Numbered from the stretch's first letter, positions 10,200-23,110 are shown. The stretch is 64,000 bases of DNA from Hofstenia miamia (GCA_004352715.1 SCFE01000026.1:161088-225087); one strand, 5' to 3'. The notes: generated by a model not told the origin, from the letters alone. A program made the numbers and translations.

Positions 10200-11500
10200 A
10201 TCATTTTCTTCTATATTCCTAAATTCAGTTAGTAAATTTAAGTCCCATATTTCAGGGTCATATATAGATTTATTTCTTGCTGTCCTTTTTAGCAGCACTC
10301 TCTCTCTCTCTCTCTCTTATATTTTCATCTCTAATATCTGCTGTGAATTCCTCATTGAATCCATTTTTGTGGAGACTATCTAAATCATACATATTATGTA
10401 TAATTTCATTGCTGTTAATTCAGCATATTTTGAATTCAGCATTCTTGTCTTTCTTCATTTCTTTGATATCTGCTGTTGCTCTGTTCAAATTTTAAAATGT
10501 AACAGTCTATTATTGTCTAGCATGTATTCATTGTTTGGTAGTGTCTGTGTTATTGTGTGACAGCTGGACCATACTGTTTTTAGTTTCCAGGCTTGGTTTG
10601 TGTCTGTGAGTTTCATCAGTGTGAACGTGTATACTTTTTCTCACACCTTATGTGCATGCTTGTAAATTTCTTATATTATAATTGCATTGCTGTTTCACTG
10701 CTGATTTCTTTATATTATGACACATCATTTCGTGAATTCCTGTGATCTGATTCCTTAGTTGATTCACATACTCATTATCCAAGCTTTTGCTGTAGTTAGT
10801 ACAATGCATTGATAACGGAGTTGTTGCCTCTCTTCCAAACATTGCCTTAAATGGTCTGACTCTTGTTGTTCCATGTACTGACGTGTTATAATAATATTCA
10901 ACCATCTCAATGATTTCTCTCCATCTATTTCCACCTATTCTTCATGTTGCCACCCTAATTAATTTAATCAGTGTTTGATTGAGCTGCTACACTGCTCTGT
11001 TAGCCTGTGGATGGTATGCTGTTGTTTGTTTGCTCGCTATTTCCAGGAGCTTTGCCATCTCTTGAAAAACTCTGCTCTAAAATTGAGGGTTTTTGTCTGT
11101 TATTATTGTTTCCGTTAGCCTGAGTCGTAAAATCCATTGCTTCAATACTAATTCTGCTGTGGTTTCCACTGTTGTATTCTTCATTGGGATCATCCTTGCG
11201 TATTTCAGGAAATTATCCACCATTACCAGTAGGTATTTGTTGTGTTGCAATTATTTTCTCCAGTTGTGCCGTTTGTGTTGCGAAATAATTTTTATTGTGT
11301 AGTAGGCATGTTGTACACTTATTAATTATGTCTTCTCTGACTTTCCTCACAGCTGTTGTTATAAATCTTGCGTTGAAGGTTTTTTCTGTTTGTGTGATTC
11401 CCAAGTGGCCCTTCTCATGTATTTTTCTTATCAGTTCCCTTTTGAAATAGTCTGGTATCACGATTCTGTTGTTGCATTCTTATTTATCTTCCATTTGTAA
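10200..11500 (-). pseudogene. Element A integrase (broken)
   Basis: The zinc-binding domain is at 11461-11213: HEKGHLGITQTEKTFNARF, then CTTC, completing an HHCC. At about 11226-11240 roughly 70 bp are missing compared with elements D and F. This removes the segment holding the first catalytic Asp (VHIDLEML in F). The C-terminal YYYNTSVHGTT and FKAMFGREATTPLSM blocks follow at 10905-10648. Strand transfer would not be possible. Confidence 0.75.
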
Positions 11501-12575
11501 CGCTCATAGTATTCTGCCATTAGTTTTGATAGTGTTGTTCAGGGCTATCTTATGTTTTTTATTATTTTACTCAGGATTATGTTCTATCTCTGTTTGTCCA
11601 CTATTTCTTGTTTGGATATCTCTTCCCTCATCAGTATTGGTAGAACAGCCTGGCCTTTTTTCTCCACATTAATTTCCAGCAGCCCCTCATATTCAGTATG
11701 TGGAAAAATTGAAATTGTTTTTTCTCTCCAACTGGTTTTGTTGCGTCTCTCTGATACTCTGGTAGTGATGTTTAGAAATCTGCATTGTTATGTATGGTGA
11801 CTTTCCCATACTCAATTAAAAATGTAAATTCATTCAAATATTCAATCCATTGTTACACTATTCCAGACTTGTCTCCAGAAAACTTTTTTAGCCATGCCAA
11901 TCCGCTGTTATCCATGCTACCCAGAATTCTCTGCTGATTAGAAAATGTTGAAACTTCTTGATGCACTCGATCAATGCCAGTATTTCTACCTTGGTTTATC
12001 CATAATTTTCCTCACTTGCTCTTAGCTTTCAACTGAAGAATTGAATGGGGACCTCTTTTCGATTTTTTTTTTGTCCTAGTGTGGCTCCAATTGCCACTTT
12101 ACTTGCATCGCAATTCAGCATGAACTGTTCATTATAGTCTGGCGTGTTGAGGGATGGTAATTTCGCCAGTTCTTCTTTGATGTTCTGTAACTCCTCCTTC
12201 TCCTGCCAGGTCCATATGAACAGTACTGATTTTCTCATTAATCTAGTCATCTTTGCTGTTTTACTGGCTATGTTCAGATTGAAGGTGCTGTAATAGTTGA
12301 AAAATCCCATTATCCTTTGAATATCTTTCTTGTTGTTGGGTTTTTCTATTTTTTGGATCATCTCTCTTGCATTGTTCTTCATACATATACTGACTTTCCC
12401 AATTGTTCTCCCCAAAAATACTATCTTTTTCTTTAGAATATCACATTTGTTTCCATTGATGCGAAGTCCTGCATTCTCCAGTATTGTTAGAGTTCTCTCT
12501 AGTTTTTACAAATGTTCTTGGATTGTGTTGCTGGTTATTATGATGTCATCTATATATGCGTCAACTCCTTCCTCC
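11501..12575 (-). pseudogene. Element A reverse transcriptase (C-terminal half) and RNase H
   Basis: The fragment begins just before the RT catalytic motif YIDD (12556-12545) and continues through the thumb: FLGRTIG-like, KKDIQRIMGFFNYY. The RNase H start FMLNCDASKVAIGATLGQ near 12120-12065 keeps its first Asp. The fingers and palm N-terminus are absent. Further stops lie toward 11800. It is in direct continuity with gag upstream, which is abnormal and marks the deletion. Confidence 0.75.
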
Positions 12576-13690
12576 ATTCTAGTTTTGTTTGGGGAATGTG
12601 GTTGGAGATTATTTCTCCATGTCAGTGCCTCTCTGTGCCATGCGGCTTTCTTGTATATCTGTGCATTGTTTTTTATTGTTGCCTTTCTAACTTGTCATCT
12701 ACATCTCATTTTATTTCGAACTGCGTCCTGATGCTCTCTGGCATTTCTTTGCAAATATGCGACAATAGATTGTATTTTGAATATCTATTTTCCCTTGAGC
12801 TCAGCATTAATAGACGTTCTACTTGTTGGATATAGTTTTGAATGTCATTGGTTTTTTTCATTTTGGTTGTGTTTAAAATTATTTGGTATTGATTTTTGAA
12901 ACTCTCATTTTCATAGTAGTTTATGAAGTCTCCAATAAGTAATTTAAAGTTCCTTTTCCTTTCCATGCCCAACAGCAGGTAATGTTGGGAGGCTGCGCCT
13001 GCCAAATATAATGGCAGTCTTGCTGCTGTTGCTTGCTGGCTTACTTTTTCTTCTGCCATCATTAACTGTTCTGCCATCATTAACTCAAACATCTGCAACC
13101 ATTCGACAAATGTGAGGTTATAGCCATCTACCCTTCCATTGAACTTTGGTAGTGTCGGCTTACAAGGTATTGTGTTGTTGGTTGGTAGTTGTGGTAGAAA
13201 TGAATTTTCATACTTGGGTTTGTTGTGATTCTTTATTGTGTCTTCCTCTTGTAGTTGTGTAGTTATTTCTTTTGTAATTTCATTTATGATTTTCTGTTTC
13301 TCAGCATCTGAGTCTTCGTCCAATTCCTCCTATATTACTTCTTTGTTAGCCAGCATATGCAGTGGTTGCAATTCACTCACCTTTCTTGAATGAAATTCCA
13401 TTTCGTGGGTCTGTATGTTCCCTCAGTTTTCTTCTTCTGTTATCTGTAGCAATCTTAGTGTGTCCTTTAATTGCTCCAGTTCTCCTGCTTGTAAATCATT
13501 GTCCTCTATTAATTGTTTGTTTGTTCTTTCCAGTTGCTGATTTTTTCCTCCTTGTTGACTACTTGGCTTTCCATTTAGTTGTCCTGTTGCTTAACTTCCA
13601 CTCTCACTTATTGATCTTGTCACAGTGTGCAGATTGTTCCACTGAATGTTTCTCTAGTAAAAGAACTTCTTTTCCAGGTTGTTGTTCTTG
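12576..13690 (-). pseudogene. Element A gag (no zinc knuckle)
   Basis: The best open part is 13323-12706 (205 codons). It has the acidic linker MDEDSDAEKQKIINEITKEI, then PCKPTLPKFNGRVDGYNLTF, EWLQMFELMMAE and LPLYLAGAASQHYLLLGM, the usual Ty3-type capsid core. The units LMMAEQ/LMMAEE are a small in-frame duplication not present in D. Upstream, 13690-13330, is coiled-coil-like gag sequence (QLERTNKQLIEDN-type) with stops. The CX2CX4HX4C knuckle seen in B and F is deleted. Confidence 0.75.
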
Positions 13691-13706
13691 GCTGTCCAAA
13701 ACGCCA

Positions 13707-14808
13707 TGTAACATCTTCTACCAGGCATTATCACTGTTTATTCTATGTTACTTTATAACATTAGCTACATCTTTGTGGGTAGGGATTTACTAACTAGATA
13801 CCATTTAGCTTTTGTTTACTTCTGTTAACATAACATAACTAGATTTAACTATTCACTATTTAGGTGATGAAGCCATACAGCAATCTCTCCAAAGATCAAT
13901 AATGTGCATCTGCCTAAAGCAGATCTCCACATCCAGTTTCACTAGTCCATCAATAATCCATTTGGTTGAGTTCCACCTCTCAGCTCAGAAATATAATTTA
14001 TGTATGCCCTATCCTAGCTCAGTGTATACTCAAGACAAGACACAATTCCATTTAGACTCTATTTTGTAAAAGTGTTTCATGATTTTGCAACTGGACTTGT
14101 TACTACCTTCTTAATTAATATTACATGTAGCCATTACCAAAATATATTGGCTTTAATAAATAGTTTAATATTGAGCAGCTTCCTAACCTACATTTATTAG
14201 TCAGTACATGTTCAGTCAATTTATCAGTCATTTTATTGTCACTAATTTGGATCTGAAATAGTAATAATATAATACCTAGGTTTCAGCCATTCAACTGTAT
14301 TTCAAATTCATTTATTTTAATACATGTACTGAATGATCGCTAGTCAGCTAAACAAGAGAAAAATCCTATACCTAACCTAGGTGCACTTTTGTAGTCTGGC
14401 ACAAAGACCCTAGAATTGATGGATCCAGACCACTACTAAACACCACTCATTTAGCTTGACTGAACAAAATAATAATTCTGAATAAAATTCTTTATCAATT
14501 GCTTACAAATTTTCAAATCTATTTATAGCAAATCCAGAAAAGTACCTGTTGATTTCAAATTTGAACTTTTGTCTGCAATATTGCGGCTAAAAATAATGGA
14601 AGCAATATTGCCCCCTCATTTTTCCAAAAGTATTATTATCAACAGATACTAATCTCTTAAAGTTGACACTTATTGTTTCTTGGTTGCATGATACAAATGA
14701 ATCTAACTGATTTAATAATTTTATAATATTTCTAATCATAATTTTTCTTTGATCTTATTCTCCTTCCAAATCTATGTTAGCAGCTTGATTAGTTTGGATG
14801 ATGTTACA
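13707..14808 (-). repeat. 5' LTR of element A, family 1
   Basis: 1102 bp, read on - from TGTAACATCATCC (14808) to GATGTTACA (13707). A TATAAATA box is at 14527-14520. The internal region that follows starts TGGCGTTTTGGACAGCC, a TGG-type primer-binding site. It inserted next to host block sequence that is also seen inverted at 55471 onward. Confidence 0.8.
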
Positions 14809-16280
14809 AAATCATCTCAGAGAATTATATTGTAAAACTCAACAGAGAGGAAGAAGAGAATTACAGTAATGATGTGATATTTTACTTTCTTTATATTAAG
14901 CTGTTCCAGTTGAACTTTGAGTAGGAACAGGGACAACAATTTAGAGTCATTTCTCCCTAGAAGTCCAGATGTAAATAAGAAATATTGCATTTTAATTACA
15001 TTTGCCTAGAAGAATCAATTATTTTGTCAATTCTAACAAAGCCATCACATCATAACCAAATTGTTTCCTGAGTGTGAATGTTTAATTAAAATATTTTGGT
15101 TGCAACTCAATTATTCACAACCAATTGTTGATGCAAATAGTGGAACACACAATGTCTCCAACAGAAGGTATGATATTGCAAGTGTCTCAAATCATTCTCA
15201 AAGGCAGTAGATTACATATCACTATACATATGTATTTATATTAAAGTTTTGCATTTAATCTTATTTCAAAATTCAATTCCAATTCATTTCTCTCCACTAA
15301 GTAATAAAAGTAGTAATATGATAATTGGCTCAAATCAAACTTTCTATTTTCTTGAAATAGGATAGCTAAATATTTTTAATTCAATTCATTTGAAATACAA
15401 GTCTTATTGAAAATAAATGAGTAAATAATTGAACAATGAAATATATAAGTAATTTTGAAGATATCTTGTACTATTACTTAATTGATATTGTAACAGAATG
15501 TAAATGGAAAGGCATTCTTGTTAGCCTCACTTAGGTAGAAGAGTGCATATGTAAAGCACTTTTTTTACCATAAAAAACATTGGTGTCAATTTAGATATTA
15601 GAAATTTTATTTAGTGATTTTATTTGTACAACATTCATTTTAATCAAGTTTTATAAATACAGGTCCAAAAAATGTACAGCAAAAAATAAGTTTAGCTATT
15701 GGTGTTTCACCAATATGAGCCAAAACAGGAATTTGAATTAATATTGATCATCTGATTAGAGGAAATTTCATTTAAAATACATTTAAGTGATTTTAGTTTT
15801 ATGCAGTATAACAGCTAATGTTTTAATGAAATTTAGGTGGTCATTGAGTAAACCTTGATCTAGGTAAAAATCCAATTTTGGGCCTCATTTAGGTAAATTT
15901 AGGTAGCTTTAGGGAAACAACTTAAATACCAGGCCCTAGTAATGAATCACTAAATTGTAGCAAAGGTTATTATCATTAAACTTTTTCTAAAGCTCAGTTC
16001 TTCCTTAAATTTAACTAATCTATAGCATTTGTGCATAATGCTAAATTTCCATGTATAGCTGGTTGTGGTGAAGTTGCCGATGGAAATGATGGTGCATAAA
16101 AAGATCAATTGATATATTTTTTAACTCATCTGATTTAATGTTAACACATTACTGCCTATTTAATTGAAGTTTCAAAGGAATGTTTTATGTCAAGAGGGAT
16201 ATGTGATTATTTAAGACTTGTTTGAAATTGGGATTAATCAATAATTACTAAATGTTTAATAAAATAATAAAATGTTTAAT
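14809..16280. repeat. Host block, inverted match at 55471-56690
   Basis: About 14846-14975 aligns with the reverse complement of 55740-55870; shared words include 'gagtaggaacagggaca' and 'gaagaagagaattaca'. A second internal duplication links 15110-15240 with 17960-18110 ('caattgttgatgcaaata'). I see no open frame worth calling, apart from a possible terminal exon at 16059-16099 treated as a finding. Confidence 0.5.
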
Positions 16281-18110
16281 TAGTTTAATGTACAACAAGA
16301 ATGAATTCTTTATGACTAATTACACAAGTTAACTGCAGATTACACTGTGGGTTGCATTGAGAGTGATTTATCTGCTATTGAGTCATCAGGTAAACATAAG
16401 TATTTAAACTAGCAGTGTGTGAAGAACACATGATTATTAATTGCCATTAATACTTATGGATACATTACATTTATATTCAGTGTTACATGTAAGGACTAAT
16501 AGTTTAGGTTTGAACAGCACTAACAATCAGATCAATGAAACAGTTACTATCAATGATATCAATGATTATAATGGAAATAATGTCTATCATTGAGACTATG
16601 GGATTTCAAAATATCTTCTATATTTGCCACCTTTATTTAATTTTTATTTGATTCATGCACTTATTTAAATACATTTCAATATGATTTATTTGTAATGTTA
16701 ATGTTTTTTAGAACAATCTGAAAATGAGGCTTTTATGAAAGTTTTTAGAAAAATACTTCAAAATGGTATGTGAAATTTTGTATTATTTATTTAATGTAAT
16801 TTTGTCAATTACAATAGCATAGCAAAAATGATTACTAAGAACTATATATTATTTTAATGCACAAATTTTTCAATGATGCAAATTAACAAATTCAATTACT
16901 TTTGATTGTGTTGAATTCTTACTTAATTGAAATGCTAATTCTTTGAGGAAAGTATTTATCTATCTTTGAAAATTTTTACTAAGAAACCTAAGTTTTTCTT
17001 AGAAAGTTTTTAACACAAAATTTATGATATTGCTAGGATGCAAAAAATATATATGGAAACATTCCTTAAAATTTTAAAAGAAAATAATATTTTCAACAAA
17101 CTAAGTCCATCATTACTTTTATAATTATTTTCAAATTGTTCAAGCTCTTTTGAAAAATAATGTCAACTATCAAAGTCTTTAATACACAGTTTACTTAATA
17201 AGATCCTAGTTACATGTTAATTTATATTGTTTTTCAATAAATTTACATTACCTGCATTACTATTTATATATTTTATTCAATGCCCAATGTCTACTGCATG
17301 TTTATTGTTACAAAATGATTTTAATTGACTGATTTTTCATGTACTCAATAATTAAAATTGTGCATTGCAATATAATAAATCAATATTTTTCATTAAATTG
17401 TAGTCAACACAATACTTCAATTGTACTGTGAGTATGTTTACAATACTCTTATGAAATTCCTTACAGATGTTTTAGAATTTCAATGTAATTAAAAAAATTA
17501 ACTCAGCTCTTCCATTAATAATCTGTTAGTAGGAAGAAGCATTCTTGAGACATTAAATTTACTTTTTAATATCAATGAAATTGAGCTTTCATATGGGTCA
17601 GATGTCAATAAAGTAATCTAACATATTTATTTACTGTTGTCATTCATCTTTTTAAAAAAAATGTAAAATCTTGAAGAAGGATATGTTCATAATTCCAAAA
17701 AATTGTTACTTTGATTAATTTAGAGACTTTTAAATCTCAAAATCAATAGATATAACAAAAAAGTGTATTGTTTCTTGCAGTTCTTTGATAAATTTATTAC
17801 ATGATATGCATTGGTGGATTTGGTGGGCACATTAAAGAACCATCCTGTACCAAGTGCATAATATGTTGAAAAGTGAAATTTGAAATTATAATAAGTGAGT
17901 GTTCAAGAAATTAATTGAAAATGAAAATACAAAAAAACAATGCTAAACATCTTATGAATAATTAAATTATAGACAATTGTTGATGCAAATAAAGGAACAC
18001 ACAATATTTGTCATGTAAGATATTATGTGGCAAATGTCTCACATAATCCTCAAAGCAGTAGATGATGTGTCACTATATATGTACAGGTACACTGAAAGTT
18101 TAGCATCAAA
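16281..18110 (+). repeat. Duplicated host block U, copy 2 (with mini-exon)
   Basis: Matches 27085-28740 over about 1.6 kb on the same strand, including the intron on both sides of the mini-exon. It matches the 1100-2900 block more distantly. The remaining bases to about 18470 are unassigned AT-rich sequence. Confidence 0.6.
16712..16765 (+). CDS. Mini-exon 2 (54 nt, symmetric phase)
   Basis: Bounded by TTTTTTAG and GTATGTG. With the same phase as the 1245 exon it reads QSENEAFMKVFRKILQN. The 54 nt are a multiple of three. The closest copy is the exon at 27517-27570 (ILESESFMKVVRKILQN). The 3' half is nearly identical between the two while the 5' half differs strongly, although the flanking introns are much more alike. 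Gene unknown. Confidence 0.55.
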
Positions 18111-18599
18111 ATAGAAAAAACATATTCTTTAAATATTCTAATAACTCTAGTTAATCACACTATATTGTATTAATAACTTGATTGGCATGTAGCATTGGTT
18201 TATGTCAAACAAGCTATAGACAGTGAGTAGATATGTGTATGCCATGTATGTGCGTGTGAATCTACATATGTGTGCATACATAGGCATAATCTTACATGCC
18301 ATTATATGGAATGTTATCCATGTATTTTTCATTTAGCAAATGTGTTGTCATTGAGAAATTAGCTATTTTCAGTATTATTATATTCTTAAACAGTAAGGCG
18401 TTAAATTTACTGTAAATTATACTTGTATTAAATATTTTTTTGTTTTATGGGCATATCAATCTACTGCCTTCAGATGATCCTCCTCAGATCATAACAGTGG
18501 TCAATAACTTGGACAAACACACTGGTAATTTACAGATGACTTTAATATCAGCTAAAGTAAACTGATGTGCATAATTTATTTACAAAAATCAACTGACAG

Positions 18600-19330
18600 C
18601 CTTCAAGCTAGAACTCACTCTAGACGTCCAATGCTTATCAGTTTCAGATTGTCAGCAGCTTCAGGCATGAAGTCACAATAAAATTCCTTTGTAAAAGTGA
18701 AAACTATGAACAAAAATTTAATTCCATTGTTGGAAATTGTCATCCAATGCCTACTCCAGGAGAATTTACAAAAAAATAGCAGTTGCCAGCATGGAGACCA
18801 GTGAGAAACTCAGATGTTGCAGGCAATCTCACTCTATATCTGTAGGAAATATACCAATTGGAAAACATAGGACTGGTAGACGATGTTATTCAAAGTTTTT
18901 GCAATACAACAGTGTTCCGAAAGGTGGCCTGTTGACCATGACATACAGCCAAAACAGCAAACATTCATCTGGTGTCAGATTCTGGGGCTGCTTCAGTGCT
19001 AGTTGTTTAGCTGCCTTAATCACTCTCAACTAAGGTTAACAAATTAATTATGCCAGGTACATCAAAAATTTTAGTGACAAGCTGCTCTATTTTATGAGTT
19101 TACTGAACTGTGGGTAATGCTAACAAAACAATCCTTCAGCTGACATGGTCAAACCAATAAAGATGTGGTTTGAGGAGAAGGGTGTGAGGCTCTCACACTG
19201 GACTAAAAACAACCCAGATGTACACCACATAGACAATTTATGGCAATTAGTGAAAACCAACCTCAGCCATGCTAACATCCCTGTGCTCAACAAATTTGCG
19301 TGAAATTGATAAAAAACTTGGATTTGAAGA
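18600..19330 (+). pseudogene. Tc1/mariner-like transposase remnant
   Basis: Conserved landmarks appear in order. THSRRPM near 18615-18633 corresponds to the GRPR linker after the helix-turn-helix. SSGVRFWGCFSASC near 18970-19005 corresponds to the WGCFS block of the catalytic domain. SFS-x-HGQTNKD near 19130-19160 is a decayed FQQDNDPKHT. WFEEKGVRLSHWTKNNPDVH near 19166-19225 corresponds to WPxxSPDLNP. Frameshifts and stops are present and no terminal inverted repeats were recognised. Long dead. Confidence 0.75.
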
Positions 19331-21245
19331 CTCCTGTTTAAACCAGTAGAAGTCTGCCAAAGTCCATATCCAGTATGATCTAATAGATTATCAAAAACAA
19401 AGGATGTCCTATTAAATATTAATTGGCAATGCTTCTTGATTTATATTTTAGATATATATCAAATTTATTATACTTTATCATTGTTTTATTTGCATTCACT
19501 CCTAACTATATTTTTGTAAAATTATATACTACTATTAGTTATTTATGAAAAATGTCTATTTTACTGCCTTTATATGGTTCTTATCAGTTTGCGCAATGTG
19601 GTGCTAAATAACAATGTTTGGGAAATGCATTAGCTAAATATAGCCTCAAGACACCTTGCTTTTAACTTGTTGTGATAAAAAATGGGAAAACAACTTTGAT
19701 GCTAAACTTTCCAAACTACCAGTATATATATATATATGTATATATATATATTTACTTTTTAAATTTAAGCTCACTTAGAGATTCACTCAGAAATCATACT
19801 CCATCACAGAAATATTTTAATATGAATGAAAAGCAATACAAAAGCCCTATCTGTACACCTAACATATGTTGAAGTAGCAAGGCCAGCCAATTTGTTCCAT
19901 CTTTGGGTCCCCTGTAACAATGCATTTGCAATTTAGATAAAATAATAAGTCAAGATGAAAAGTAAAAACGAATTTACTGAACTAAATTGAAGTGAATCTA
20001 AATGAACAATCTACAGATATTTATACTAAACTAAACTGGTAATTTTAAACAAAACATACCATAGAGAAAATCTACAAATTCAGCTTGCTGCTACACCAAT
20101 TTTACTTCAAAAATATTTCGCAGAAACTTAAACTTAAAATAATGCACCATTTGTCATTTCATCAAATAACAATTAAAATAATTTCGTAAAATTTATATTT
20201 AAATTGCACTAATAGTAAAAGAATGAAAGCACTAAATGTCTTTATGCTACAGTAATTTTGTCAATAACCTTAGCATAGCAAAAAATGAGTACTAAGAATT
20301 ATATATTATTTTCCTGCACAACTATTCAAATTCAATTGGACTTGCTTTGTATTGAATTCCTCATTTATTGAAATATATATATATATATATTTATATATTT
20401 GAAAATTTGTACTAAGGAGATCTAAAAATTTTCTTAACACAAAATTTATGACTATATTTCTAGGATGTAACAATAAATATGGAAATAATCTTTCAAATTT
20501 TAATAGGAAAATTAACAATACTCTCAACAAGCTAAAACCACACTTGCCTTTAAAACAATTTTCAATTTGGTAAAGCTTTTTTGAAAAATAGTTGAAACTA
20601 TCCAATTCTTTTAATGTACAGTTTTATTAATAACATCATAGTTACATGTTAATTGATAATTGTTTTTTCAATAATTTTACATTTTCTGCATTCCTCTTTT
20701 TATATTTTACTCAATGCCTAATGCCTACTGCTTCTTTCTTGGTAAACTGAAAGTAATTGACTGATTTTTCATATAATCAATATAAAAAATTGTGTATTAC
20801 AGAATAATAAATCAATACTTTTTGACAAATTGGAGTCAACACAATACCCTTATTGCAGTATGAGCATGTTCTTAATACTTTTATGGGAATTCCATACCAA
20901 TGCTTTAGAATTAAGAAATTTACTGTTACTCTATTATTTTAAAATACTTAACCCAGCTATTCCACAGAATAATCTTTTAGTAAAAAGCAGTATTCTACAG
21001 AGATTGTATCAAAGATATTATCAGTTAATTATGTTTTTTTAATAACATTGAAATTGAGCTTTAATATGATTGAAGTCAATGAAGTGATCTAACAAATTGA
21101 CTATTATCATTCATCTACTTTAAAAAAATTTTATTTAATTTTGAATATTGGATAAATTTAAAATGCACAAAAATTTGACGACATTTTGACAAATTTGAAA
21201 TTGCAATAAGTGACTTTTTAAGAAATTTAGTGAAAATGTGAATAT
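19190..21245 (+). repeat. Duplicated host block U, copy 3 (exon lost)
   Basis: Begins inside the Tc1 tail and follows the 249-2930 copy closely, with a TA microsatellite at 19722-19750. It skips the bases equivalent to about 1005-1690, including the mini-exon. It breaks at 21245-21249, where an unrelated LTR-like segment begins; the 21684 copy continues past that point without it. Confidence 0.65.
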
Positions 21246-21249
21246 ATAG

Positions 21250-21682
21250 TGTAGAGTCACTCAGGGAAATTCGTGTTTATTATTTAGTTGATTTTTATTT
21301 CCTTTTTGTATTAACGTCATCATGACGTCAGAGTTATATATTTCGACCTTAGATTTACGAAGGAACTCATGTCCCCTTGAAGGTGCTATACGTGTTGCTC
21401 AAATGTAATTTGAATTGCGAGGGAAATTGATAACATGAATGATTAACTTTGATTGTAAACTAAGGCAGGTAGTTATTTATTGTTAACCATGTATAAAATG
21501 AGTAACCATGTAGAAAATGGTCAATAGATTTTATCTATCCTCAATTACTGTTACTTTTCTCTCTGTTACTTTATTTAGTATTTTACTATGAAAATAATTG
21601 CTTACACTCTGCGACAATTTGGGAGTGCTTTCTTAAGGCACAGGGCGACACGTAGCTCCTGGCGATCATTAGATCTTCCCAG
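21250..21682 (+). repeat. Candidate LTR of a different retroelement, plus leader
   Basis: TGTAGAGTCACTC (21250) to GCGACA (21616) has TG..CA ends. A TATAAAA box is at 21492-21498. The inverted pair 'acgtcat c atgacgt' contains a CRE-like TGACGTCA at 21323-21330. A primer-binding-site-like ATTTGGGAGTGC follows directly. It shares no bases with the other LTRs and interrupts block U. It ends at a single n (21683), so the rest of the element is not assembled here. Confidence 0.45.
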
Positions 21683-21683
21683 N

Positions 21684-23110
21684 ATTTCACCAAATAACAA
21701 TTAAAATAATTTTTTAAAATTTAAATTAAAATTCCCCTAAAATAAAAAGAATGAAGGCACTGAATGCTTTATGCCAACAGAAATTTGTCCAAAACCTTTA
21801 GCATAGCAAAAAATAAGACCTAAGAATTATATATTATTTTCCTGCACAACTATTCAAATTCAATTGGACTTGCCTTGTATTGAATTCCTCATTAATTAAA
21901 TAATATAAATATATATATATATATATTTGAAATTTGTACTAAGGAGATCTAAAATTTTTCTTAACACACAATTTATGACTATATTTCTAGGATGTAACAA
22001 TAAATATGGAAATAATCTTTCAAATTTTAATAGGAAAATTAACAATACTCTCAACAAGCTAAAACCACACTTGCCTTTAAAATAATTTTCAATTTGGTAA
22101 AGCTTTTTTGAAAAATAGTTGAAACTATCTAATTCTTTTAATGTACAGTTTTATTAATAACATCATAGTTACATGTTAATTGATAATTGTTTTTTCAATA
22201 TTTTTAAATTTTCTGCATTCCTCTTTTTATATTTTACTCAATGCCTATGCTTACTGCTTCTTTCTTGGTAAATTGAAAGTAATTGACTGATTTTTCATGT
22301 AATCAATATAAAAAATTGTGTATTACAGAATAATAAATCAATACTTTTTGACAAATTGGAGTCAACACAATACCATAATTGTAGTATGAGCATGTTCTTA
22401 ATACTTTTATGGGAATTCCATACCAATGCTTTAGAATTAAGAAAATTACTGTTACTGTATTATTTTAAAATACTTAACTCAGCTATTCATTGAATGATCT
22501 TTTGTTAGAAAGCAGCATTCTAGAGAGATTGTATCAAAGATGCTATCAGTTAATTATGTTTTTTTAATAACATTGAAATTGAGCTTTAATATGATTGAAG
22601 TCAATGAAGTGATCTAACAAATTGACTATTTTCATTTCTCTACTTAAAAAAGAAAAATTTTCTTTAATCTTGAATTTGGGATAAATTTAAAATGCACAAA
22701 AATTTGATGACATTTTGACAAATTTTAAATTGCAATAAGTGACTTTTTAAGAAATTAAGTGAAAATGTGAATATAAAGCAATACTCAACAGTTTATGAAT
22801 AATTATATCTCTAATGATTTAATTGTAATTTTTGTTTCAGTATTCTTTGATTTTCTTAGTGTGTTGCTCTAATCTAAATCAAAAAGTGACATCCTGTCAC
22901 ATCAGTATAAAAATCAATGCAAATCCAACAGCTAATAGTATTACTATTACATGTCCATTTAATTTTTTTGTATTTGCCATGTGTACACATTGCAATAAAT
23001 GAATTTTTAGATTAGCTAACAATTACTATTTCTGCCCCAAAAGAGAATTTGTTGCTATTTGTTCAGATTTAATTTTTCCCCCAAATGAACTCAATCCAGA
23101 GAGGGGTTCT
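21684..23110 (+). repeat. Duplicated host block U, copy 4
   Basis: Starts after a single-n join with sequence matching about 2034 and 20156, and runs on to the 'gaggggttct' flank of the next LTR. Its first 150 bp carry many small differences from the other copies, as if low-quality at the contig end. No coding sequence seen. Confidence 0.6.

Larger units (their letters stand above)
9079..14808 (-). mobile_element. Element A: deletion-derivative Ty3/gypsy element
   Basis: Read on the - strand: 5' LTR (14808-13707), primer-binding site and leader, gag, the RT catalytic end plus RNase H, integrase, the QLKG-repeat region, and the first 620 bp of the third ORF, cut at 9079. The zinc knuckle, protease and RT N-terminus are missing; gag joins directly to the YIDD region of RT. 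Element D has the same junction. The 3' LTR is absent because the left end is a rearrangement junction. Confidence 0.8.

Noticed and set aside
10290-10320. TC dinucleotide run and TA runs (509-527, 753-773, 19722-19750, 20374-20393, 21905-21926) as regulatory elements
   Set aside because: Plain microsatellites in AT-rich sequence; no reason to assign a function.
13362-13793. Hydrophobic Leu/Phe/Ser-rich + strand open frames opposite gag (also 9786-10495, 12330-12835, 24895-25227 on -, 41258-41664 on -, 53196-53690 on -)
   Set aside because: They are antisense shadows of A-rich retroelement coding strands. The complementary strand reads as recognisable gag, RT, integrase or third ORF.
18147-18332. 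Short - strand open frame with Tyr/Cys-rich sequence
   Set aside because: Low complexity, no homology within the window, no splice context; chance frame in AT-rich DNA.
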